In this document: in pieces, positions 7,875 through 13,039 of the stretch | How the letters are laid out: each line of letters starts with the position of its first letter | Position numbering within the stretch: position 1 is the stretch's first letter | NCBI GenBank assembly: GCA_015661645.1 | Contig: DQVR01000076.1 | Location: forward strand, 1 to 13,267 | DNA length: 13,267 nt | Source: Pyrodictium delaneyi | GTDB taxonomy: Archaea; Thermoproteota; Thermoprotei_A; Sulfolobales; Pyrodictiaceae | Direction: 5' to 3' | Made by a program: the position numbers and the translations under genes | Notes under the pieces: model-generated | Database searches by the model: none | What the model was told of the DNA's origin: nothing | What the model saw: only the letters and a program-made list of their open reading frames with translations

Positions 7875-8134
7875 GGCTTTATCCACCTAGTGAGATTAGC
7901 TAGCGCTACTAGGCTGCGGTCAGGCACCTCCTCCGGCGGCACCTCGACTACACGTTCAATCTTTATATGATACCTCTTTATCTTATGGTTGCTACCTAGC
8001 TCCGACAGTACCTTCTCGACCGCGTGCTCCGGCTTTAGCGCTCTCACGTACTTTCTGAACTTCCACCACTCCGGCATCTTGTGAGGACGTATCAGCATTC
8101 TACCCTCCACGAGGAAGAACTTCACGTCGCCCAT
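7871..8134 (-). CDS. rplX: Large ribosomal subunit protein eL20 (LX / L18a)
   Basis: This is a small archaeal/eukaryotic-type 50S protein. The 87-residue product begins with VKFFLVEGRMLI, continues through WKFRKYVRALKPEHAVEKVLSELG and ends with KIKRYHIKIERVVEV plus a short tail. That matches the beta-alpha-beta pattern of archaeal LX proteins and their usual length of about 80. ATG 8134 has GGGGG seven nt upstream. It lies 29 nt after aIF6 and overlaps the next gene (prefoldin) by four bases. The order aIF6-LX-prefoldin is typical for archaea. Confidence 0.92.
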   Translation of the reverse strand: MGDVKFFLVEGRMLIRPHKMPEWWKFRKYVRALKPEHAVEKVLSELGSNHKIKRYHIKIERVVEVPPEEVPDRSLVALANLTRWIKP

Positions 8135-8163
8135 ACCACAGCCCCCGGTTCAAGCCCCTCGGC

Positions 8164-8841
8164 TCAGTCTCTGAGTCTTAAGGCTTGCTGAATCCTCATA
8201 AGCTCGGGGCCTGTTGTCTCATCGCCTACAAGCGCGCCTTTATCGTTAGCTACCAGCCCCGCTTTCACAAAGTAGAGTCCAAAGTTTACAGTCGCTGTAG
8301 CGAATTCTACACGGAATATATTGCTCAGAAGCTTTATCTCCTCTTCGCTTATACCTGGGTGTACAACACCACCACGGCTAGTGACAACTATCATCGAACC
8401 TACCGTCGGTATGTCTGCAAGGTGTCGCTGATAGACGGCCTCTACACCTAGCACCTGCTTTATCTTCTCTACCGCCGACTTGTCTATAGTCGGCGATACT
8501 AGTGCACCATAATTATTAGCCGCTATTAGGTTTCCAAGCGCCGTCTGGCGTATCTCGAGGACCTCAAGCCGTATCTTGTCGCCTATGTATTCCCTCAGAC
8601 TGTCGTACTCTTCTGGCTTTACAATCCTCGGTAGAAGAAGCCCCTTATCATTTCCAGCAATCATGACGCCATTTATTATCATGTCGGCTATCTTTACAGC
8701 TACTACCTCAACGTCTAGCACATCAGCTATTTTCTTCTTATCCTTCTCAGTTATGGTGGGAGGCACCAACGCTATTCTGTTGTTAGCGAATATGTATACA
8801 CCTATATTGGGGTTCCCATGGACATTCATGTACTCTATCAA
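8164..8841 (-). CDS. eif6: Translation initiation/anti-association factor aIF6
   Basis: aIF6 binds the 50S subunit near L14 and L24 and blocks premature joining with 30S. The 225-residue product shows the five-fold repeated pentein fold. Repeated blocks include GNPNIGVYIFANNRIALVPP, NDKGLLLPRIV, NNYGALVSPTI, TSRGGVVHPGIS and NDKGALVGDETTGPEL, and the last block is the conserved ending. The start is TTG 8841, with GGGG seven nt upstream and about nine residues before the conserved NPNIG, as in other archaeal members. An in-frame ATG at 8829 would remove four residues and has no better binding site. It follows eL31 after a 212-nt gap, so an internal promoter is likely. Confidence 0.94.
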   Translation of the reverse strand: MIEYMNVHGNPNIGVYIFANNRIALVPPTITEKDKKKIADVLDVEVVAVKIADMIINGVMIAGNDKGLLLPRIVKPEEYDSLREYIGDKIRLEVLEIRQTALGNLIAANNYGALVSPTIDKSAVEKIKQVLGVEAVYQRHLADIPTVGSMIVVTSRGGVVHPGISEEEIKLLSNIFRVEFATATVNFGLYFVKAGLVANDKGALVGDETTGPELMRIQQALRLRD

Positions 8842-9053
8842 TCAGCGTCCCCAGTACTACGGTTGCGTACCACTAGGAGAGGTAATAGAACTGTCTGCTA
8901 CAAAGAGGAACACCCAGCCAACTATCAAGAATCCTTAAGATAGGAACACTACATAGCAATACCGTGAATGCCTAAACCACCGTAAAGCTGCTCAAAGACA
9001 TGAGAGTACTGCAGGCCAGTGCTTAGCAAGAGGCAAAACAATAAGGATGCTAG

Positions 9054-9350
9054 CTACTTGTTGGCCGCAACAGTCTTCTTCTGTCTAACTAGCAACACCT
9101 TGACCTTGCCAGTTTCCTGGTCCTTAACAGCCTTTACTGTTATACGGCGCGGTGGCTTCTCTATGCTCCTAGACCATATATACTCGTTCACGCTATTATG
9201 TATTATCACGTCTGACACGTTTACGCCAAAGTGCCTCGCTATGAACTTCCTTACTAGCTTCACTGCGCGGGCTGCACGGTTAACACGGCGCCCCCAGTAG
9301 ACGCGGGCTAGAGGGATCGTATAGACAGCCTCCTTCTTCTCCTTTGGCAC
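9054..9350 (-). CDS. rpl31e: Large ribosomal subunit protein eL31
   Basis: eL31 lies at the rim of the peptide exit tunnel. The 98-residue product contains the family core YTIPLARVYWGRRVNRAARA, followed by AVKLVRKFIARHFGV, NEYIWSRSIEKPPRRITVKA and a basic tail. GTG 9350 is chosen because GGGGTG lies seven nt upstream and it leaves the family's usual short N-terminus. A GTG at 9377 in the same frame would add nine residues (TALKGCKAV-like) without a binding site. It lies 44 nt after eL39, and the eL39-eL31-aIF6 order is standard in archaea. Confidence 0.93.
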   Translation of the reverse strand: MPKEKKEAVYTIPLARVYWGRRVNRAARAVKLVRKFIARHFGVNVSDVIIHNSVNEYIWSRSIEKPPRRITVKAVKDQETGKVKVLLVRQKKTVAANK

Positions 9351-9394
9351 GGCTTTACACCCCTTTAGAGCCGTCACGGCAACAAGGTGAGGGC

Positions 9395-9550
9395 TTAGAC
9401 CTTTAGCTTAACTCTCCTCCAGTGCCTGCGCTTGGGGTGGTCACGGAATCTCCTATTAGTCTTTATCACCACCCATATGGGTACTGCACGGTTCTGCTTA
9501 AGCGCCTTAGCTAGTCTTAGCTTCTTGCCAAGTGGCTTAAAATGTGCCAT
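9395..9550 (-). CDS. rpl39e: Large ribosomal subunit protein eL39
   Basis: This gene encodes 51 residues and is easily missed by size filters. The product starts MAHFKPLGKKLRLAKALKQN, contains VPIWVVIKTNRRF and ends with HPKRRHWRRVKLKV. That is the full eL39 signature, with the normal length and a very basic composition. eL39 is an extended protein lining the exit tunnel. ATG 9550 is preceded by GGGGGTG ten nt upstream. It lies 35 nt after the PDCD5-like gene and 44 nt before eL31. Confidence 0.95.
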   Translation of the reverse strand: MAHFKPLGKKLRLAKALKQNRAVPIWVVIKTNRRFRDHPKRRHWRRVKLKV

Positions 9551-9585
9551 ACCCGTAGCGCACCCCCACGCCGCTGCCCTATCGC

Positions 9586-9933
9586 CTACTTTCTTTTAAT
9601 CCTTATACGTGGCTCACGCCTAGTCCTCTCATATATAGCTTCCAGGAGCTTCTTTACCGTCTCCTCATCCACCGGTGGCTGTAGCTGGCCTGCCTGTACG
9701 AGTGCTATAATATTGTCCTCAACTATCTTAGCTAGCTCTGGCCGCACTAGTTTCACGTTAGCAATACGCTCTCTAGCCTTAGGCGTCAGTATAGCGCGTA
9801 GGAGCGCATCTCTCCTCGCCGCCTCCTCCTGCTGGCGGCGCCGCAGTTCCTCCTCCATCTGCAGACGGCGCTGAAGCTCTGCTAGCTTCTTACGCTTGAT
9901 AGCCTCAAGTTCATCGTCGTAGAACTCCGCCAT
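9586..9933 (-). CDS. PDCD5-like DNA-binding protein (MTH1615 family)
   Basis: The 115-residue product is strongly helical and charged. An N-terminal Glu/Arg/Gln-rich helix (about residues 5-42, with KRKKLAELQRRLQ) leads into the conserved core ILTPKARERIANVKLVRPELAKIVEDNIIALVQAGQ and a basic C-terminus (RTRREPRIRIKRK). This is the archaeal homologue of PDCD5/TFAR19. Its cellular role is unclear; nucleic-acid binding has been proposed, and it is regularly found next to eS19 and eL39 genes. ATG 9933 has GGGGTGTGA six nt upstream. It lies 156 nt after eS19, a gap that could hold a promoter. The family call is strong; the function is inferred. Confidence 0.92.
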   Translation of the reverse strand: MAEFYDDELEAIKRKKLAELQRRLQMEEELRRRQQEEAARRDALLRAILTPKARERIANVKLVRPELAKIVEDNIIALVQAGQLQPPVDEETVKKLLEAIYERTRREPRIRIKRK

Positions 9934-9984
9934 TACGCGTCACACCCCCAGTGCAGAGAGCGCTAGAGCAGCTATACTTAGCGT

Positions 9985-10089
9985 TTAGGGCCGAGGAGTA
10001 CTAGGCGGAGAACCGTTCGCCGCGAGAACGTGGACAAGAAACCATGCAGCGAGGATAGTGGCCGCAATGCGTAAGACACGTCCACGTAT
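9985..10089 (-). other. In-frame open extension after the eS19 stop, encoding one hydrophobic segment
   Basis: Directly after the eS19 TAG the same frame stays open for 34 codons and then ends at TAA. The translation would contain VLRIAATILAAWFLVHVLA, a plausible membrane helix, with a basic start (IRGR) and a Pro/Ser-rich end. There is no ATG, GTG or TTG in this frame, so it is either non-coding or would need readthrough or a rare start. It is recorded as an observation, not as a gene. Confidence 0.25.
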
Positions 10090-10551
10090 CTAGGCTAGGT
10101 ACTTCCTCAGCGCCGGGTTCTTCTCAGCAAGCTCCTTCATAATCTCATATGCCGTGTTGTCGAGCAGGCTGCGCCCTCTAGGGCTCAGTGTGCGACCCTT
10201 GCCGCGTACCTTGACTACTAGCCCTGCACGCTCTAGCTGTTGCAGTATCTTCCTGACTATAGAGCCAGAGCCCTTGACGAAGTGCTCCGGCGCTACACCA
10301 CGGTTCACACGGCCACCATAGGCTGTACGAAGACGCTCTATGCCGACCGGCGTGCCACGCTTATACAGTTTACGTAGTATTGATGCTGCACGATAGTACC
10401 ACCATTCGGGGTCCTCTGGCGGCCTCTCCTTGTGAACGCCAGTCTTCACGTAGTAGGCCCATGCTGGCGGCCTTATCTGCGGCATCTGCTTAAGCTTCTG
10501 TGCTACGCGCTCTATAAGCAGGTCGGCTGGAACCTCTAGCGCCGTGACCAT
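10090..10551 (-). CDS. rps19e: Small ribosomal subunit protein eS19
   Basis: eS19 is a 30S head protein needed for small-subunit maturation in eukaryotes. The 153-residue product matches the family along its length: TALEVPADLLIERVAQKLK, PPEDPEWWYYRAASILRKLY, GTPVGIERLRTAYGGR, GVAPEHFVKGSGSIVRKILQQLE and GRTLSPRGRSLLD. ATG 10551 lies inside the end of the CRM gene (16-nt overlap) and has GGAGG eight nt upstream. Its stop TAG is followed in the same frame by 34 further sense codons that encode a hydrophobic segment. The identification is secure. Confidence 0.96.
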   Translation of the reverse strand: MVTALEVPADLLIERVAQKLKQMPQIRPPAWAYYVKTGVHKERPPEDPEWWYYRAASILRKLYKRGTPVGIERLRTAYGGRVNRGVAPEHFVKGSGSIVRKILQQLERAGLVVKVRGKGRTLSPRGRSLLDNTAYEIMKELAEKNPALRKYLA

Positions 10552-10898
10552 CTTGCTCTCCTCCCCGCTACGCTCCGCTCCCTTACAGACTGTATTTTAT
10601 TCCTTCCAGCAGGCTCCTCCCGTCTACGCCGAGGCTGGGGCCTATAGAGTACGAAGGTGCGGCCTCTGACGTCAAGGAGGCGTGCACCCAGCTTTTCTGC
10701 TACTCGGCGTGCAAGCTCTCTACGATCTAGCCCAGTCACCTTGACGGCTGCGCGAAGCGCCTTAACCTTCACCACGCCCTTCTCCTTGAGCCTGCGGTCT
10801 ATCTCCTTGAGCACCCCCTCGCTAAGCCCATTCTTGCCTATTATTACGTCGGCGGGCCCCTGTTGCACTATTTCCTTCAGCCTCGCGAGGTTCCTCAT
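10536..10898 (-). CDS. CRM-domain RNA-binding protein (YhbY family)
   Basis: CRM/YhbY proteins bind RNA and associate with pre-ribosomal particles in bacteria and with introns in plant organelles. The 120-residue product has the CRM core at about residues 13-86: VIIGKNGLSEGVLKEI (GxxG-type loop, G21-L25), KVKALRA, and the closing DVRGRTFVLYRP. Then comes a strongly basic tail (residues 88-120) unlike the compact bacterial YhbY. ATG 10898 is chosen because GGAGGT lies nine nt before it. A TTG at 10925 would extend the frame by nine residues. It overlaps the 3' end of rpr2 by 77 nt in another frame and eS19 by 16 nt. The context suggests a role in rRNA or tRNA maturation (inference). Confidence 0.88.
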   Translation of the reverse strand: MRNLARLKEIVQQGPADVIIGKNGLSEGVLKEIDRRLKEKGVVKVKALRAAVKVTGLDRRELARRVAEKLGARLLDVRGRTFVLYRPQPRRRREEPAGRNKIQSVRERSVAGRRARWSRR

Positions 10899-11241
10899 GT
10901 ACTCCGTACCTCCTAACCCTGACAATGTAGCGGTGCTTGTACCCGCATATAAGGCATGTCACCACACGCCTCGTAACCCTGCCGTCACGTACGAGACGCA
11001 CCCTGGCAGTAAGGCCAAGGACCAGAGGAGCCCAGCAGTTACGACAAACACCGCGCCTAAGTAACACCGGCTTCGCGAGCCTGAGAAGCCTCCTAATCTC
11101 GTCAGCCTCCCTCAACAATGCTCGGGAGTACTCGATCTCGCCTCTCCTAGCAGCCTCCACAGCCAACACGTATAGCTTGTGTATAGATTGTATACCGATA
11201 TCTCGGGCAATGTCCTTAGAGGTCCTAGCTCTCCGAGGCAC
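10822..11241 (-). CDS. rnp4: Ribonuclease P protein component 4 (Rpr2/Rpp21 family)
   Basis: Rpr2/Rpp21 is a zinc-ribbon subunit that works with Rpp29 on the specificity domain of archaeal RNase P. The 139-residue product has two N-terminal helices (IARDIGIQSIHKLYVLAVEA, then YSRALLREADEIRRLL) and a zinc ribbon with C66-x2-C69 and C96-x2-C99 (GVCRNCWAPLV, VVTCLICGYKHRYIVR). The family normally ends soon after the ribbon. Here about 25 more residues follow, encoded across the start of the CRM gene. GTG 11241 has GGGGGT ten nt upstream. It heads the minus-strand array and is divergent from nep1, with 32 bp between the starts. The family call is strong. Confidence 0.88.
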   Translation of the reverse strand: MPRRARTSKDIARDIGIQSIHKLYVLAVEAARRGEIEYSRALLREADEIRRLLRLAKPVLLRRGVCRNCWAPLVLGLTARVRLVRDGRVTRRVVTCLICGYKHRYIVRVRRYGVHEEPREAEGNSATGARRRNNRQEWA

Positions 11242-11251
11242 TCTGAGCCAG

Positions 11252-11265
11252 ACCCCCGAGGGGAT
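11252..11265. promoter_or_regulatory. Back-to-back ribosome binding sites of rpr2 and nep1
   Basis: The inverted sequence ACCCCCGAGGGGAT lies between the divergent starts. Read on the minus strand its left half is GGGGGT, ten nt before the rpr2 GTG. Read on the plus strand its right half is GAGGGGAT, eight nt before the nep1 TTG. Both genes thus use complementary arms of one small inverted repeat, and their promoters must lie inside each other's coding region or very close to it. Confidence 0.6.
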
Positions 11266-11273
11266 GTACAGCT

Positions 11274-11987
11274 TTGACCACTAATAGGCTGCGTACACAA
11301 CACAATCTAAAGCTGATACTAGCCGAGGCAGCGTTAGAAACCGTGCCGCGCGAGATATGGGGTCATCCAGCAGTATACAGGCACGCGAGGAGAAGAGGAA
11401 AACCACCCGGTAGTATACTGCTAGACCGCAGCGTCCACCATCACGCCATGAGGAAACTCCCCAACGCGGAGAAGCGCGGGAGGCCAGACATAGTACACGT
11501 GGCTCTCCTCGAGGCACTAAGCAGTCCACTAAATAGGGAGGGCTTACTGGAGGTCTACATACATACACTGAACGACTACGTGATATTCGTTGACCCTTCC
11601 ACGAGAATACCGCGTAATTATAATCGCTTTACCGGGTTGATAGAACAGCTATTCCAAGAAGGCCAGGTGCCTCCACAAGGTAAGCCGCTACTGTGGATAA
11701 AATCGATGACACTCAAGCGCCTCCTCGAAGAAATAAACGCATCATATGTAATCCTTCTGGCCGAAGACGGGGAAACTAAGCGGGTAAGAGAAATCGTAGC
11801 TGAGACGCTGGAGAACGCACCCAACACCGCAATAATAGTCGGCGCCTTTCCCCATGGAGACTTCACATCTGAGACCAAGGAACTTGCTACAAGAATTTAT
11901 AGCATCTACCACGGTAACCCGCTAGAAACGTGGACCGTAGTATCACACTTCCTAGCATTAGCCGCCGACATGCTTAACCTAATTTAG
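11274..11987 (+). CDS. nep1: rRNA small subunit pseudouridine N1-methyltransferase Nep1 (Emg1)
   Basis: Nep1 is a homodimeric SPOUT-class, SAM-dependent enzyme that methylates a pseudouridine in helix 35 of 16S rRNA and helps 30S assembly. The 237-residue product shows the family motifs in order: KLILAEAALE (13-22), RGRPDIVHVALLEALSSPLN (68-87), VYIHTLNDYVIFVDPSTRIPRNYNRF (94-119), the cofactor-knot GAFPHGDF (190-197) and ETWTV (218-222). The length is normal. TTG 11274 is chosen because GAGGGGAT lies eight nt before it; the ATG ten nt upstream runs into a stop after six codons. It is the first plus-strand gene and is divergent from rpr2, so two RNA-maturation genes face away from a shared 32-bp region. 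Confidence 0.94.
   Translation: MTTNRLRTQHNLKLILAEAALETVPREIWGHPAVYRHARRRGKPPGSILLDRSVHHHAMRKLPNAEKRGRPDIVHVALLEALSSPLNREGLLEVYIHTLNDYVIFVDPSTRIPRNYNRFTGLIEQLFQEGQVPPQGKPLLWIKSMTLKRLLEEINASYVILLAEDGETKRVREIVAETLENAPNTAIIVGAFPHGDFTSETKELATRIYSIYHGNPLETWTVVSHFLALAADMLNLI
11305..11312 (-). promoter_or_regulatory. Possible TATA box for the rpr2-headed array
   Basis: On the minus strand CTTTAGAT lies about 65-70 nt before the rpr2 GTG, inside the start of nep1. It would give a leader of roughly 40 nt that contains the GGGGGT site. The box is weak and other AT-rich spots lie nearby. Confidence 0.25.
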
Positions 11988-12062
11988 CCTCCAGAAGACA
12001 CCAGACCGTCGAAGGAGGGTACTTGCCGTATCAACGCCTCTACGACATAACGGTGACACAGC

Positions 12063-12425
12063 TTGATAGCATACGCGTACAGCGGTATGCTACCACCAAG
12101 CGCCACAATATCGTTTATACAAGGTATCACACTCCTCGTCATTGTAGCAACTCTTATACTCTCAAGCCTCGACATACTGCCAAGCTTACGTAGAGTACTA
12201 GTACTTTTTATAGCAGTATTTCATCTTACTTATATCAGGACATACACAGCCACATACGATTTACAGCTCGTCGTGAAGCCTCTATTCGACGTCTTCATAG
12301 ATAGGGGCGGCCGCGCCTCTGCTATGTTAGATCTTGCACAGATAGCGATAGCCAGTATGCTCGTAGACTTCGTGTACACGAGGTACATGCATTCTAAGAA
12401 TAAGGAAAAGAATATAAACCCCTAG
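12063..12425 (+). CDS. Small membrane protein of unknown function (three predicted helices)
   Basis: I do not recognise this gene. The 120-residue product has three hydrophobic stretches, at about residues 14-36 (FIQGITLLVIVATLILSSL), 44-58 (RVLVLFIAVFHLTYI) and 88-105 (MLDLAQIAIASMLVDFVY). A loop of about 30 residues lies between the second and third. The C-terminus is Lys/Asn-rich. TTG 12063 has GGTGA six nt upstream, the spacing used by neighbouring genes. A stop (TGA at 12054) immediately precedes it in frame, so it cannot begin earlier. It follows nep1 after 75 nt on the same strand and its 3' end contains the promoter-like sequence for the tRNA. Codon choice (ATA, CTA, CTC, AGG) resembles its neighbours. 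It is probably real but uncharacterised. Confidence 0.68.
   Translation: MIAYAYSGMLPPSATISFIQGITLLVIVATLILSSLDILPSLRRVLVLFIAVFHLTYIRTYTATYDLQLVVKPLFDVFIDRGGRASAMLDLAQIAIASMLVDFVYTRYMHSKNKEKNINP
12404..12418 (+). promoter_or_regulatory. BRE/TATA promoter for tRNA-Glu
   Basis: The sequence AGGAAAAGAATATAAA fits a purine/A-rich BRE followed by a good archaeal TATA box (AATATAAA). It lies inside the last codons of the membrane-protein gene. The expected transcription start near 12440 leaves a 5' leader of about 35 nt for RNase P to remove. Confidence 0.5.
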
Positions 12426-12474
12426 CTTGTTACGGCACCCATTAACCTGGATGACACCGCAGCTGCGCGGTAGT

Positions 12475-12552
12475 GCCGCGGTAGTATAGCCCGGCCAAGT
12501 ATGCGGGCCTCTCGAGCCCGTGACCCGGGTTCAAATCCCGGCCGCGGCACCA
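12475..12552 (+). tRNA. tRNA-Glu (anticodon CTC), CCA encoded
   Basis: The sequence folds as a complete cloverleaf. The acceptor GCCGCGG pairs with CCGCGGC, and the D-arm contains GCCCGGCCAAGTATGCGGGC-type pairing. The anticodon stem CGGGC/GCCCG encloses the loop CTCTCGA with anticodon CTC, and a four-nt variable loop TGAC follows. The T-arm is CCGGG-TTCAAAT-CCCGG. The discriminator is A and the 3' CCA is encoded (12550-12552). There is no intron. The body is strongly GC-rich, as expected for a hyperthermophile. CTC reads GAG; a second tRNA-Glu isoacceptor must be encoded elsewhere. No integrase or repeat of the tRNA 3' end is seen downstream in this window. Confidence 0.95.
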
Positions 12553-12935
12553 AACCCCCACTACCCTTCCCTCGTTCTGGTCATGCTTCTTCACTCGGGT
12601 ACCAGGCCATAAACACGACAGCTCCGTTACATCGGCCTAGGCCTTGTAGGAGAGCACACGCTTGTAACGGTACTTAGGGACTTGAATAGACCCGCTATAC
12701 AGCATCATATCATGCATTCAGTGTGTATTCTCTCGCCACAGTCACTGCTATCGAGATATACTACAGTGCCCTTTGGCGAGATTTATTGGTAAAAGACTCC
12801 GGACTCGTGTAGTATAGCTAGTATAATACGCACACTAGGCTCTTCGCAGCAGCCAGGGCGCCTATAAGAGAGCTTGAAAATAGAGTATGGTACCGGGCGT
12901 AGCCTGACACGAGGATCGGGAAGCGCGGCAGATAG

Positions 12936-12958
12936 CCCCCGAGTCATAACTCTAGGGG
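12936..12958. other. Hairpin CCCC-GAGT / ACTC-GGGG
   Basis: Two stems, CCCC/GGGG outside and GAGT/ACTC inside, enclose the loop CATA with a small internal bulge (C opposite TA). It lies about 18 nt before the TATA-like sequence of the last gene. It lacks a T-tract, so a terminator role is not supported. It could be part of a structured RNA or chance. Confidence 0.35.
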
Positions 12959-12975
12959 TAATAGACGTAGCCGTG

Positions 12976-12983
12976 CTTATATC
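12976..12983 (+). promoter_or_regulatory. Possible TATA box for the right-edge gene
   Basis: CTTATATC is a fair archaeal TATA match. A start about 25 nt downstream (near 13005) would give a leader of about 35 nt containing the GGTG site just before the chosen TTG codon. Confidence 0.35.
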
Positions 12984-13039
12984 AAGAGTCGGTTGATGGG
13001 TGTCCGTGCAGCTTGTCCGTCGCCCTAGGTGTGTTGGCG

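Larger units (their letters stand above)
12553..13030. other. Long stretch without a convincing gene
   Basis: About 480 nt between tRNA-Glu and the last gene hold no open frame longer than a few dozen codons that looks like protein on either strand. What can be seen is a near-palindromic dyad at 12809-12829, a GC-rich hairpin at 12936-12958, and TATA-like octamers near 12851 and at 12976. No C/D-box, tRNA, SRP RNA or RNase P RNA signature was recognised. It may be simple intergenic DNA, or hold an unrecognised small RNA. Confidence 0.5.

Noticed and set aside
9934..10081. A 35-codon GTG-started frame on the minus strand between eS19 and the PDCD5-like gene
   Set aside because: There is no ribosome binding site at the right spacing, and the Ser/Leu/Arg-rich translation resembles no known small ribosomal protein (not eL41-like).
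11990..12188. Plus-strand frame with YLPYQRLYDITVTQLDS overlapping the membrane-protein start
   Set aside because: It has no well-placed start, ends within the membrane-protein gene, and its later part is a low-quality Tyr/His/Arg translation of an out-of-frame coding region.
12553..13030. SRP RNA or RNase P RNA in the empty region
   Set aside because: None of the conserved core motifs of these RNAs could be recognised, and the length between promoter-like sequences is too short.
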